Assembly (NCBI GenBank): GCA_037045535.1
Contig: JBAOHI010000071.1
Coordinates: forward strand, 310,001 to 374,000
Direction of reading: 5' to 3'
Source: Competibacter_A sp037045535
GTDB lineage: Bacteria > Pseudomonadota > Gammaproteobacteria > Competibacterales > Competibacteraceae
Length of the DNA: 64,000 nucleotides
The notes under the pieces were generated by a model. The model did not search any database. It had not been told where the DNA came from and saw only the letters and a list, made by a program, of their open reading frames with translations. How positions within the stretch are numbered: the stretch's first letter is position 1; each line of letters begins with the position of its first letter. Position numbers and translations under genes: made by a program. Of the stretch, positions 1-9,052 are shown piece after piece.

Positions 1-722
1 AGCAGCAGCCATCCTCCCGGTGCAAGATAATCAGGTGTTTGGATGATGATGGCGCGAATGGCATCCAAGCCGTCCTCGCCGGCCACTAACGCGCCGGACG
101 GCTCAAAGCGCAACTCGCCCTCCCGCCAGCGGGAATCGGTGGCGGCGACATACGGCGGATTGGAGACGATCAGGTCGAAGTGCTCGCCAGCCAGCGGCGT
201 GCACCAGTCGCCTTCGCGGAATTCGACGTTGGCGATGTGCAACCGAATAGCATTGTCCCGCGCTACTGCTAATGTCGCCGCACTGCGGTCGGTGGCAACG
301 ATTTGGGCGCGTGGCCGCTCCTTCGCCAAGGCCAGGGCGATCGCACCGCTACCGGTGCCAAGATCGGCGATAGCGAGTGACCGATCCGCTGGCAAGCGTG
401 CTAGCACCAGCTCCACCAATAACTCGGTTTCGGGGCGGGGGATCAAGGTATCGGGGGTCACGCCTAGTTCCAGCGACCAGAATTCCCGCCAACCGAGCAG
501 ATAGGCAACGGGTTCGCCCATCAGTCGGCGTTCCAGGCAAGCCGCAAATCGGGCGGTCTGCGCCGGTTCGGGAATCTGTTCCGGCCATGCGTACAAATGG
601 CTGCGAGGGCGGTCGATCGCTGCCGCCAGCAAGACTTCGGCGTCCAAGCGGGGCGTGTCGCTGACGGTGGTCAATCGGCCAGCCGCATCCACCAGAAGTT
701 CGCCGAGGGTCGCGGGGCTCAC
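1..722 (-). CDS. prmC: Peptide chain release factor N5-glutamine methyltransferase (partial, runs off left edge)
   Basis: PrmC methylates the glutamine of the GGQ motif of release factors 1 and 2. Translating the minus strand from the GTG at 722-720 gives an open frame to the window edge, with an N-terminal helical region, a SAM-binding stretch containing ADLGTGSGAIA, and the NPPY motif that holds the substrate glutamine. The C-terminus lies outside the window. The GTG overlaps the prfA stop by 4 bases (GTGA), as expected for translational coupling, and prfA encodes its substrate. ATG is absent nearby, so GTG is the best start. Confidence 0.93.
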   Translation of the reverse strand, partial: MSPATLGELLVDAAGRLTTVSDTPRLDAEVLLAAAIDRPRSHLYAWPEQIPEPAQTARFAACLERRLMGEPVAYLLGWREFWSLELGVTPDTLIPRPETELLVELVLARLPADRSLAIADLGTGSGAIALALAKERPRAQIVATDRSAATLAVARDNAIRLHIANVEFREGDWCTPLAGEHFDLIVSNPPYVAATDSRWREGELRFEPSGALVAGEDGLDAIRAIIIQTPDYLAPGGWLL

Positions 723-1801
723 TCGGCCAGCGCTGCCAACTGGTCGGCCTGATACTCGTTGATCAGCGGTTCGATGATCGAGTCGAGATTCCCGGCCAGG
801 ATTTCGGTCAGTCTGTAGAGCGTGAGATTGATGCGGTGATCGGTGACCCGGCCCTGCGGGAAATTGTAGGTGCGGATGCGTTCGGAACGATCACCGCTGC
901 CGACCAGCAATTTTCGGGTTTGGGCTTGGGCCGTGGTCTGTTTCTCCCGCTCCGTCGCCAGCAGCTTGGCCTGCAACAACGACATCGCCCGCGACCGATT
1001 TTTATGTTGCGAGCGCTCGTCTTGGCACTCCACCACGATACCACTGGGCAGATGGGTGATGCGGATGGCTGAGTCGGTCTTGTTGACGTGCTGCCCGCCC
1101 GCTCCGGAGGCACGGTAGGTATCGACGCGCAAGTCATTGGGATTGATCTCGATCTGTTCCACCTCTGCCAGTTCCGGCAACACTGCCACCGTCGCGGCCG
1201 AAGTGTGGATGCGACCTTGCGCCTCGGTCTCCGGTACCCGCTGCACCCGATGCGCGCCCGATTCGAATTTCAGCCGGGAGTAAGCTCCCTGGCCGATGAT
1301 CCGGGTAATGACTTCCTTGTAGCCGCCATGCTCGCCGGGGCTTTCGCTAAGCGGTTCCAGCGTCCAGCCACGCAGTTCGGCATATCGAAGATACATGCGC
1401 AGCAGATCGCCGGCGAACAAGGCCGCCTCGTCGCCTCCCGTTCCAGCACGGATTTCCAGAAATACGTTGCCGGCATCGTGTGGGTCGCGCGGTAGTAACA
1501 GCACTTGCAGGGCTCGCTCCTGCTCGGTGCGGCGGGTTTCGGCCTCCAGTAGTTCGTCCTGAGCCAAGGCGCGCAGGTCGGGATCGCTGTCGCCAGCCAT
1601 GTCATGGGCGGACGCCAGATCGTCCAGCACCCGGCGATAGGCCCGAAAGCTGTCCACTACGGGTTCCAGTTGCGCGTACTCCACCGACAGAGTGCGAAAA
1701 CGGTCGTTGTCGTTGATGATGTCCGGTTCGGCCAGTAGGGCGCTCACTTCCTCGTGCCGGGTTGCCAGCTGCTCCAGCTTGGCAAGCATCGACGGATTCA
1801 T
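719..1801 (-). CDS. prfA: Peptide chain release factor 1
   Basis: RF1 recognises UAA and UAG stop codons in the ribosomal A site and triggers peptide release. The 360-residue product has the family length. It carries the GGQ catalytic tripeptide at about residues 235-237 (SGAGGQHVNKTDS) and a P-x-T type anticodon-like motif (PET, about 190-192) typical of RF1. The gene lies between hemA and prmC with 4-base overlaps on both sides, the classical gammaproteobacterial hemA-prfA-prmC operon. Confidence 0.98.
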   Translation of the reverse strand: MNPSMLAKLEQLATRHEEVSALLAEPDIINDNDRFRTLSVEYAQLEPVVDSFRAYRRVLDDLASAHDMAGDSDPDLRALAQDELLEAETRRTEQERALQVLLLPRDPHDAGNVFLEIRAGTGGDEAALFAGDLLRMYLRYAELRGWTLEPLSESPGEHGGYKEVITRIIGQGAYSRLKFESGAHRVQRVPETEAQGRIHTSAATVAVLPELAEVEQIEINPNDLRVDTYRASGAGGQHVNKTDSAIRITHLPSGIVVECQDERSQHKNRSRAMSLLQAKLLATEREKQTTAQAQTRKLLVGSGDRSERIRTYNFPQGRVTDHRINLTLYRLTEILAGNLDSIIEPLINEYQADQLAALAE

Positions 1802-3066
1802 CGACAGGATCCTCTACCGTCTAGCCGGTACAGACTTTTGATTGCGTTGAGCATTTCGGTGTCTCCCTGGAGCGCGGCCTCGCGCAAGCCGGCGCAGGGC
1901 GGATGGATCAGCTTGTTGGTGAGTGTGTTGGCCAGAATCCGCAATACCTCGGCGGGATCCTTGCCTCGGTCGATTTGCCGCAGAGCGCGCGCCACTGCTT
2001 CGTCGCGAACCGCCTCGGCTCGCTGGCGCAAGGCGTGAATGCTGGCGACGCCGTCTTGGGCACGCACCCAAGCCATGAAATGTTCGACTTGGTTATCGAT
2101 GATTTCCTCGGCCTGTTCGGCGGCGGCTTGGCGGGAACGTAGATTTTCCTGAATGATGTCTTTGAGATCGTCCACGGCGTATAAGTAAATGTCTTCCAAT
2201 TCCGCCACCGCCGGCTCGATATCGCGTGGCACCGCCAGATCGACCATGAGCATGGGCCGGCGGCGCCGCTGTTTCAGGCAGGTGCGGACTTGCGCCGCCG
2301 TCAGCATCAGGCCGGGACTGGCGGTGGCGGCAATAACGATATCGGCCTCGCCCAGATGGACGGGAATTTCATCCAGGGCGATGGCGTAGCCGGTGAGGGA
2401 CGCCGCCAGTGCGTGCGCGCGCTCCAGGGTGCGATTGGCGACGATCAGTCGGCCAACGCCGTTTTCGTGCAGGTGGCGAGCGACCAGTTCGGTGGTGTCG
2501 CCAGCACCGATCAGCAAAGCAGCACGCTTGGGTAGATCGGCGAAAATCTGTTTGGCCAAGCCAACCGCTGCGAATGCCACCGATACCGGGCTGGCGCCGA
2601 TGCGGGTGTCGGTGCGCACCTGCTTGGCCACCGCGAACGTGTGCTGAAACAGCCGCTCTAGCAACGTACCCAAGGTGCCCGCGCTATTAGCGGCCTGGTA
2701 AGCAGCCTTGACTTGGCCGAGAATTTGCGGTTCGCCCAGCACCATCGAATCCAACCCGGCGGCGACCCGCAGAATGTGGCGCACTGCCCGTTGTTCGATG
2801 TGCCGATACAAATAAGGTTGCAAATCTGTCGTCCGCAGCGTGTGATAATCGCCCAGCCATTCCACCACCCGGCCGTCGTCGCCTTCTTTCAGGCCGCAAT
2901 ACAGTTCGGTACGATTACAGGTGGACAGGATCGCCGCTTCGTGGGCGCCCCCGTGGTCGAGCAAATCCCGCAAGGCGGTATCGAGCCGGTCGGGCGAGAA
3001 CGCCACCCGTTCGCGGACATCGACGGGTGCGGTCCGATGGTTGAGGCCAAGGGCCAGCAAAGGCAT
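1798..3066 (-). CDS. hemA: Glutamyl-tRNA reductase
   Basis: HemA reduces glutamyl-tRNA to glutamate-1-semialdehyde with NADPH, the first committed step of tetrapyrrole synthesis. I chose the ATG at 3066 (MPLLALGLNHRTAPVDVRE), giving 422 residues; an upstream extension to 3129 has no family counterpart. The catalytic cysteine is Cys50 in STCNRTE, followed by the NADPH-binding domain and the C-terminal dimerisation helix. First gene of the hemA-prfA-prmC operon. The product feeds siroheme and heme d1 synthesis and so is relevant to the nir cluster downstream. Confidence 0.97.
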   Translation of the reverse strand: MPLLALGLNHRTAPVDVRERVAFSPDRLDTALRDLLDHGGAHEAAILSTCNRTELYCGLKEGDDGRVVEWLGDYHTLRTTDLQPYLYRHIEQRAVRHILRVAAGLDSMVLGEPQILGQVKAAYQAANSAGTLGTLLERLFQHTFAVAKQVRTDTRIGASPVSVAFAAVGLAKQIFADLPKRAALLIGAGDTTELVARHLHENGVGRLIVANRTLERAHALAASLTGYAIALDEIPVHLGEADIVIAATASPGLMLTAAQVRTCLKQRRRRPMLMVDLAVPRDIEPAVAELEDIYLYAVDDLKDIIQENLRSRQAAAEQAEEIIDNQVEHFMAWVRAQDGVASIHALRQRAEAVRDEAVARALRQIDRGKDPAEVLRILANTLTNKLIHPPCAGLREAALQGDTEMLNAIKSLYRLDGRGSCR

Positions 3067-3284
3067 AAGATGGATGGAATTGGTCAGAAAAATAATGAAA
3101 TTCTGCGGGATAAAACCGGCTGATGACAAGGTCTTATTTCTACTTGATGATCATGTTGACAATTATCCTTGCCGGTATGATGAGTTATCCCGCTACCGGT
3201 AAGCTGGCCCACCGACTTGGCATCGGTCTCGTTGCAGGTCGGTTTTCCCGACCGTCAAAGCCGAACGATAGATATATTTTGCCG

Positions 3285-5000
3285 ATGAATAGACTTTTCA
3301 AGATATTAAGTTTTGGCAGCTTGCTGCTGTTGAGCGGCTGCTCCACAGTGGTGGATGCCCAGGCACCGACCGAACCGGAGTTTCTGATCCGGCCCCCATT
3401 GCAGTCGAGTCCGCGCGCTGAACTGATGTACGAAGTGCTAGCGGCGGAACTGGCCGGCAAGCGCAACCAGCTCGATGTGGCACTGAGTAATTACCGCAAG
3501 GTGGCAGCGGTTACCCAAGATCCTCGGATTGCCGAACGCGCTACGATGCTCGCCTTGCTTATGAAGAATGATGCCGCCTCCCTGGAGCTGGCGCGGCGCT
3601 GGCAAACGCTCGCCCCCGGCAGCGATCAAGCCCGACAAGCCCTGGCCTTGGCTCTGTTGCGCAATGGTCAAGTGGATGAGGTGACCGAATACCTGGAAAC
3701 CGTCCGACGGCTCGCCAGCGCCAAGGACAAGCAGCAAGGATACGCCACGCTCGCCTCGCTGTTGGCGCAGGTAGATGACAAGCAGGCCGCCTTGCGGGTG
3801 ATGCGGCAGTTCCGCGATCGCAATCCAAGCTCGGCCTTCGCCCAGTATTATCTTGGTTTGCTGGCGGCTGCTTCTGGCGATCGCGACCAAGCGCTGGCCA
3901 GCATTGATTTGGCCCTGGCCCGAAATCCGAGACTGGCTCCAGCCCACCAACTGCGGGTCCGCCTGCTGTTGGATCAGGGCTCCAACGAGGCCGCGCTGGC
4001 CGCGCTGACCCAAGCGCTGGCCAAGTTGCCACGCGACCGTAACCTGCGGATGAGCTACGCTCGTTTGCTGATCAACGCTGGCCAGCTGGATAAAGCCCGC
4101 CGCGAGTTCGCGATCCTGCTCAATCAGAACCCCCAAGATACCGAGTCCGTGTATGCTCTCGGCCTGCTGGCGGCGGAAACCCGCCAGTTCGATCTGGCTG
4201 AAAGCTATTTTCTGGATCTCATCAAGCGTAAGGTCCGGCTGGCGGATGCCTATTACGAGATGGGTCGGATCGAAGAACAACGAGGAGCTTACAAGAAAGC
4301 CGCGGAGTGGTACGGGCGAATTAAGGGTGAGGGCGAGAATCGCTACCTGAATGCCCAGATGCGGATGGGCGTGGTCTTGGCCAAGACCGAGACCGTTGCC
4401 ACTGTCAACCGGCATTTCGATGCACTGCGCCGCGACAACCCGCAAAACGGTATCAGCCTCTATTTAGCCGAGGCTGAGGCACTGCGAGAGGCGGATCACA
4501 ACCAGGACGCGTTCGACGCTATCGATCGGGCGCTGACGCTCCATCCCAACGACAAGGATCTGCTCTACGCGCGAGCGCTGGTGGCCGAACGGCTGGATCG
4601 GCTGGATATCTTAGAGCAGGATTTGCGCGCCGTTCTCGTCATTGATCCCAAGAACGGGCAGGCGTTGAACGCTCTCGGTTATACCTTGGCCGACCGTACC
4701 AACCGCTATCAGGAGGCACTAGGCTATATCGAACAAGCCTTGGTGCTGTTGCCCGAGGATGCCGCCGTGCTCGATAGCATGGGTTGGATACAATATCGGC
4801 TGGGCGATTATGCTAAGGCGCTGGAATACTTGCGTCGGGCGTATCGGCTCAACACCGACGCCGAAATTGCCGCGCACCTTAGCGAGGTGTTGTGGGTTAA
4901 CGGCCAGCATGACGAAGCCAAACGCATCTGGCGGACAGCATCGGCCAAGCAGCCGGATAGCCGCCAGTTGCGGCAGCTCCAGGAACGATTTGGCTGGTAG
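3285..5000 (+). CDS. TPR-repeat lipoprotein
   Basis: A 571-residue protein built almost wholly of tetratricopeptide repeats. The ATG at 3285 gives a short lipoprotein signal peptide ending in a lipobox (LLLLSGC), so the mature protein is probably anchored in a membrane facing the periplasm. An upstream in-frame start at 3123 would bury the signal peptide and is rejected. It lies 3 bases before lolB, an arrangement common in Gammaproteobacteria, and is divergent from hemA. The molecular role is not known; TPR proteins are usually scaffolds. Confidence 0.85.
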   Translation: MNRLFKILSFGSLLLLSGCSTVVDAQAPTEPEFLIRPPLQSSPRAELMYEVLAAELAGKRNQLDVALSNYRKVAAVTQDPRIAERATMLALLMKNDAASLELARRWQTLAPGSDQARQALALALLRNGQVDEVTEYLETVRRLASAKDKQQGYATLASLLAQVDDKQAALRVMRQFRDRNPSSAFAQYYLGLLAAASGDRDQALASIDLALARNPRLAPAHQLRVRLLLDQGSNEAALAALTQALAKLPRDRNLRMSYARLLINAGQLDKARREFAILLNQNPQDTESVYALGLLAAETRQFDLAESYFLDLIKRKVRLADAYYEMGRIEEQRGAYKKAAEWYGRIKGEGENRYLNAQMRMGVVLAKTETVATVNRHFDALRRDNPQNGISLYLAEAEALREADHNQDAFDAIDRALTLHPNDKDLLYARALVAERLDRLDILEQDLRAVLVIDPKNGQALNALGYTLADRTNRYQEALGYIEQALVLLPEDAAVLDSMGWIQYRLGDYAKALEYLRRAYRLNTDAEIAAHLSEVLWVNGQHDEAKRIWRTASAKQPDSRQLRQLQERFGW

Positions 5001-5003
5001 GCG

Positions 5004-5666
5004 ATGCGCGGACGACTTCACTGCCGGTTTTCCCCGAACCTCTTTTTCCTGCAGAAAAGGGGGAGCAAACGTCCTTGCTGGATGATCGCCGTATTGGTCC
5101 TGACCGGGCTGCTGGCGAGCTGCACCACGCCGCTGCCCACGACGCCTGTCGACCAAAATCCGGCCTGGACCGCCCGCCAGAAGGAGCTGACGCGATTGGC
5201 CCGCTGGGAGACCGCCGGCCGTATCGGCGTTGTGAATGGTCAGGACGGCTGGCACGCTCATTTCCAATGGGTACAACAAAACGCGGAATACCGCATTGAC
5301 TTGATCGGTCCGCTTGGTCAAGGCCGGGTGTTGGTCCAAAGCGATGGCCGGGAAGTCAATCTGCAAACGCAAGACGGCCAGCGCTGGACCGCCCCCGACC
5401 CCGATACGTTGCTGGAACAGGCCCTCGGTGTGCGCTTGCCGGTCGGTGGTTTACGCTATTGGGTGCGTGGCCTGCCAGCGCCCGGTCCTGCCGCACCGCA
5501 GATCGATGCCGACGGCCGCCTGATTCGGCTGGAGCAAAACGGTTGGGTAATCGAATATCCTGCTTACGCTCCGACCCCGGTGTTCAACCTCGATCTACCA
5601 GAACGCATTGTCGCCCGACGTCAAGACCTAAGCGTCAAGTTGGTCATTGAGCAATGGATGCCATAG
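5004..5666 (+). CDS. lolB: Outer-membrane lipoprotein insertion receptor LolB
   Basis: LolB accepts lipoproteins from the periplasmic carrier LolA and inserts them in the outer membrane. The 220-residue product has a hydrophobic segment with lipobox LLASC near residues 36-40 and the family features W-x-A-x-GRIGV near the mature N-terminus and a C-terminal P-x-R-I-x-L-type strand. The N-terminal region before the lipobox is longer than usual, so an internal start is possible (for example the ATG at 5082, MIAVLVLTGLLASC). It overlaps ispE by 13 bases, the conserved lolB-ispE-prs order. Confidence 0.93.
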   Translation: MRGRLHCRFSPNLFFLQKRGSKRPCWMIAVLVLTGLLASCTTPLPTTPVDQNPAWTARQKELTRLARWETAGRIGVVNGQDGWHAHFQWVQQNAEYRIDLIGPLGQGRVLVQSDGREVNLQTQDGQRWTAPDPDTLLEQALGVRLPVGGLRYWVRGLPAPGPAAPQIDADGRLIRLEQNGWVIEYPAYAPTPVFNLDLPERIVARRQDLSVKLVIEQWMP

Positions 5667-6526
5667 CACCCGACACCGACGCCTGGCCCGCGCCGGCCAA
5701 GCTCAACCGGATGTTGCGTATCGTTGGCCGGCGTCCGGACGGCTATCATCTCCTGCAAACCGTGTTTCAGTTCCTGGATCGTTGTGACTGGCTGTGGTTC
5801 GCCCCGCGCGGGGATGGTGTCATCCAGCGGGTGGGCGAAGTCACCGGCGTTCCAGCCGAAACCGATCTGATCGTGCGCGCGGCCCGCCTGCTGCAACAAG
5901 CCACCGGTAGTCGGTCGGGCGCGACCATTCGCATCGACAAGCGGTTGCCGCTGGGCGGCGGTCTGGGCGGCGGCAGTTCTGATGCGGCCACCGTGCTCGT
6001 GGCTTTGAATCATTACTGGCGAACGAGCCTGACGCCGGCCGAGTTGGCCGAACTGGGCTTGCGGCTAGGCGCTGACGTGCCCGTTTTCGTCCACTGTCGA
6101 GCCGCTTGGGCAGAAGGGGTTGGCGAACGGTTGACGCCCGTCGATTTGGACGAACCTTGGTTCGCGGTATTGGTGCCGGCCTGCCACGTCGCTACTGGAG
6201 TCGTTTTCAAGGATTCTGAATTGACAAGAAACTCGACTCCTGTCACAATGACCGACTTCATGATGGGCGCTGATGGCAATGATTGTGAAGCGGTGGTCTA
6301 CCGCCGTTACCCCGAGGTTGCTGCAGCGGCGGCGTGGCTGGCGCGGCGTGGCCGGGCGCGATTGACCGGCACGGGTGCGTGCGTGTTTGCCGCCTTCGAG
6401 GATGAAGCCGACGCCAGTCGGGTATTGGACCAGTTGCCGCTGGACTGGACCGGATTCCTGGCCCGCGGGCGTAACGGTTCGCCGTTGCACGAACGATTGC
6501 AGCGAGAGCGCATCGCCTCTGCTTGA
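5654..6526 (+). CDS. ispE: 4-diphosphocytidyl-2-C-methyl-D-erythritol kinase
   Basis: IspE phosphorylates CDP-methylerythritol in the MEP isoprenoid pathway. The 290-residue product shows the N-terminal PAPAKLNRMLRI motif and a GHMP-kinase ATP-binding loop LPLGGGLGGGSSDA at about residues 98-111, plus a C-terminal LTGTGACVFA motif. It starts inside the end of lolB and is followed by tRNA-Gln and prs. The same window carries dxs and ispA of the same pathway. Confidence 0.97.
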   Translation: MDAIAPDTDAWPAPAKLNRMLRIVGRRPDGYHLLQTVFQFLDRCDWLWFAPRGDGVIQRVGEVTGVPAETDLIVRAARLLQQATGSRSGATIRIDKRLPLGGGLGGGSSDAATVLVALNHYWRTSLTPAELAELGLRLGADVPVFVHCRAAWAEGVGERLTPVDLDEPWFAVLVPACHVATGVVFKDSELTRNSTPVTMTDFMMGADGNDCEAVVYRRYPEVAAAAAWLARRGRARLTGTGACVFAAFEDEADASRVLDQLPLDWTGFLARGRNGSPLHERLQRERIASA

Positions 6527-6542
6527 GGCGCTTCCAGTTTTT

Positions 6543-6617
6543 TGGGCCGTGGCCAAGTGGTAAGGCACCGGATTTTGGTTCCGGCATTCCCAGGTTCGAA
6601 TCCTGGCGGCCCAGCCA
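6543..6617 (+). tRNA. tRNA-Gln (anticodon TTG)
   Basis: A 75-nt cloverleaf. The acceptor stem is TGGGCCG pairing with CGGCCCA, the discriminator is G and CCA is encoded at 6615-6617. The anticodon stem is CCGGA/TCCGG with loop TTTTGGT, giving TTG at 6575-6577. The T arm contains the GTTCGAATC consensus. The gene lies between ispE and prs on the same strand, a conserved location in Gammaproteobacteria. Confidence 0.98.
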
Positions 6618-6654
6618 CCTTCCCAGAGCAAAACCGTCAGCGGGGAAACGCGCC

Positions 6655-7605
6655 ATGTATGAAGGTCGAATGATGGTGTTCGCGGGCAATGCTCATCCGC
6701 GGCTGGCCCGCGATATCGTCGCTCATCTCGAACTGCCGTTGGGTCAGGCGGTGGTCGGTCGCTTCAGCGATGGCGAAGTGATGGTCGAGCTGATGGAAAA
6801 CGTTCGCGGCAGGGATGTCTTCATCGTGCAACCTACCTGTTTCCCCACCAACGACAATATCATGGAGTTGCTGGTGATGGCCGATGCACTGCGGCGTTCC
6901 TCGGCGGTGCGGGTCACGGCAGTCATCCCCTATTTCGGTTATTCCCGGCAAGATCGCCGACCCCGCTCGGCGCGGGTGCCGATTTCCGCCAAGGTCGTCG
7001 CCAATATGATCACCAGCGTCGGTGTGGATCGAGTCCTGACGGTGGATCTGCACGCCGACCAGATTCAAGGATTTTTCGATTTGCCGGTGGATAATATCTA
7101 CGCCACCCCCATGGTGCTCAGCGACATCCGCGCTCAAAATCTTGGCGATTTGATGGTGGTTTCTCCCGATGTGGGCGGTGTGGTGCGTGCCCGCGCCTTG
7201 GCCAAACGGCTGGACGATTCCGAGCTGGCGATCATCGACAAACGCCGGCCGGCGCCGAACCAGGCGCAGGTCATGCACGTCATCGGTGATGTGGAAGGCC
7301 AGCACTGCATCGTGGTGGATGATATGGTCGATACTGCCGGCACGCTCTGTTTGGCTGCCAAAGCGTTGAAGGAACGGGGTGCCGCCTCGGTACGGGCCTA
7401 CTGTACTCATGCCGTGCTATCCGGTGCTGCGGCCGAGAACATCCGCAAGTCCGCGCTGGACGAACTGGTTGTCACCGATACCATCCCGCTGCGCCCCGAA
7501 TCGGCGGCCTGTCCCAACATCCGCCAGATCAGTGTAGGGGGATTGTTGGCTGAAACCATGCGCCGCATTCACCTTGAAGAATCGGTGAGCTCCCTGTTTA
7601 TGTAA
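6655..7605 (+). CDS. prs: Ribose-phosphate pyrophosphokinase
   Basis: Prs makes PRPP from ribose 5-phosphate and ATP for purine, pyrimidine, histidine, tryptophan and NAD synthesis. The ATG at 6655 gives 316 residues, the family length; a longer frame would run through the tRNA and is rejected. Visible hallmarks are the FSDGE motif, RQDRR ATP-site residues (about 98-102), DLHADQIQGFF, and the PRPP-binding loop VVDDMVDTAGTL at about residues 219-230. No promoter separates it clearly from the tRNA. Confidence 0.98.
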   Translation: MYEGRMMVFAGNAHPRLARDIVAHLELPLGQAVVGRFSDGEVMVELMENVRGRDVFIVQPTCFPTNDNIMELLVMADALRRSSAVRVTAVIPYFGYSRQDRRPRSARVPISAKVVANMITSVGVDRVLTVDLHADQIQGFFDLPVDNIYATPMVLSDIRAQNLGDLMVVSPDVGGVVRARALAKRLDDSELAIIDKRRPAPNQAQVMHVIGDVEGQHCIVVDDMVDTAGTLCLAAKALKERGAASVRAYCTHAVLSGAAAENIRKSALDELVVTDTIPLRPESAACPNIRQISVGGLLAETMRRIHLEESVSSLFM

Positions 7606-7706
7606 GAGGTCGGCGATCCCGCCCCGATCAGTGGTGGGATTGTCCATGAACGGCGCTCTTGGTCGCGAGTTCGCCGTGTTTTTTTCATTTGATGGAGTTA
7701 CTTGCA

Positions 7707-8336
7707 ATGAGCGTCACGTTTGAACTCAAAGCCGAACCGCGCGGCGATCTGGGGAAAGGTGCGAGCCGCCGCCTGCGCCGCGCCGGCAAGGTACCGGCCA
7801 TTCTGTACGGCGGCGGACAGGAGCCGCAACCACTGGTCTTGAGCCATCTCGACATTCTCAACCAGTTGAAAAACGAGGCAGTCTATTCGCACGTCCTGAC
7901 CTTGAACTTGGGCGACCGCACTGAAAGCGTCGTGTTGCGTGATTTGCAGCGCCACCCCTTCAAGCCGACCATTTTGCACCTCGATTTTCTGCGGGTCAGC
8001 GCCGACCGCAAGCTGCGGGTCCACATACCGCTGCATTTCGTCAACGAGGAAACGTCTCGTGGCGTCAAGCAACAGGGCGGCGTTGCCAGCCGCTCGCTGA
8101 TCGACATTGAGGTCACCTGTTTGCCTAATGATCTACCGGAATTCATCGAGGTGGATTTGATCGACCTGGGTATGGGCGAGGTTTTGCATCTCTCCCAGAT
8201 TCCGCTGCCGACCGGCGTGGAACTGGCCGACAAGATTATTCCTGGCTCCGATCAGGATGTGGTCGTGGTCAGCATTCACCACGCTCACGGCGGCGACGAA
8301 GGCTCTGGCGCAACTCCAGCTGCGCCGGGAGCCTGA
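7707..8336 (+). CDS. rplY: 50S ribosomal protein L25/general stress protein Ctc
   Basis: L25 binds 5S rRNA. The ATG at 7707 (MSVTFELKAEPR) gives 209 residues with an N-terminal L25 beta-barrel (GASRRLRRAGKVPAILYGG) and a C-terminal Ctc/TL5 extension rich in acidic residues, so it is the long two-domain form. An upstream start at 7659 adds an unconserved leader. It lies between prs and pth, the standard prs-rplY-pth-ychF order. Confidence 0.96.
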   Translation: MSVTFELKAEPRGDLGKGASRRLRRAGKVPAILYGGGQEPQPLVLSHLDILNQLKNEAVYSHVLTLNLGDRTESVVLRDLQRHPFKPTILHLDFLRVSADRKLRVHIPLHFVNEETSRGVKQQGGVASRSLIDIEVTCLPNDLPEFIEVDLIDLGMGEVLHLSQIPLPTGVELADKIIPGSDQDVVVVSIHHAHGGDEGSGATPAAPGA

Positions 8337-8355
8337 AGCTAGACGGAATCGGGCT

Positions 8356-9048
8356 TTGCCTTCGCCTCCCCTTGTCCCCAACGCCGCTCTCGCGCGGGAA
8401 GAGGGGAGTGGACGATCGCCGTCGCTCCGGCTGGTGGTGGGCTTAGGCAATCCCGGTCCGCAATATGCGGACACTCGCCACAACGCCGGTTTTTGGCTGA
8501 TGGACGAGCTAGCCCGCCAGCACGCCGGGCATTTCCGCCCGGACCCGAAATATCATGGCGATATTTGCCGAATTGCGCTGGCGGATCATCAGGTTTGGTT
8601 GCTGAAGCCGATGACCTTCATGAACCGCAGCGGTCAGGCGGTCGTGGCGCTGGCGCGGTTTCACCGGATTGCGTTACCCGAGATCCTGGTGGTTCATGAC
8701 GAATTGGACTTGCCGCTGGGCACGGTTCGGCTAAAGCGCGGCGGCGGTCCCGGTGGTCACAACGGATTGCGCGATTTAATCGGACAACTGGGCGGTAACG
8801 ATTTCGCGCGCCTGCGACTCGGCATCGGCCATCCCGGTGACAGTCGCGAGGTTTTAGATTACGTACTGCGTCGCACACCCCGCGCCGAGCGGGAGCTGAT
8901 CGAACAAGCCATTCTCGATGCGCTCCACGAACTGCCGCGCATCGTCGCCGGCCAGTGGGACAAAGCTGTCCAAACCTTGCACAGCCGGCGCGTCGAATCC
9001 TCCCCAACCACTTTATTGGCCGCTTCCGCGAATCGAGTATCGAAATAG
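8356..9048 (+). CDS. pth: Peptidyl-tRNA hydrolase (start uncertain)
   Basis: Pth cleaves peptidyl-tRNA released from stalled ribosomes. The family core begins at LRLVVGLGNPGPQY and includes the catalytic histidine in TRHNAGFW, the PMTFMNRSG loop and GGGGPGGHNGL-type glycine-rich region. There is no ATG close to the core. I propose the in-frame TTG at 8356, preceded by a weak GACGGA, giving 230 residues. The next upstream start (8257) would overlap rplY by 80 bases. The start is the uncertain part; the identity is not. Confidence 0.93.
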   Translation: MPSPPLVPNAALAREEGSGRSPSLRLVVGLGNPGPQYADTRHNAGFWLMDELARQHAGHFRPDPKYHGDICRIALADHQVWLLKPMTFMNRSGQAVVALARFHRIALPEILVVHDELDLPLGTVRLKRGGGPGGHNGLRDLIGQLGGNDFARLRLGIGHPGDSREVLDYVLRRTPRAERELIEQAILDALHELPRIVAGQWDKAVQTLHSRRVESSPTTLLAASANRVSK

Positions 9049-9052
9049 TCCC

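Noticed and set aside
3156..3181. TTGACA and TATGAT as a promoter for the TPR lipoprotein-lolB operon
   Set aside because: Hexamers are good but the spacer is only 14 bases, too short for a normal sigma-70 promoter; left out of the annotation.
3438..4445. Long leftward open frame (335 codons) opposite the TPR lipoprotein gene
   Set aside because: Antisense shadow of a GC-rich gene; no domain, no ribosome binding site, and the plus strand has clear TPR repeats and a lipobox.
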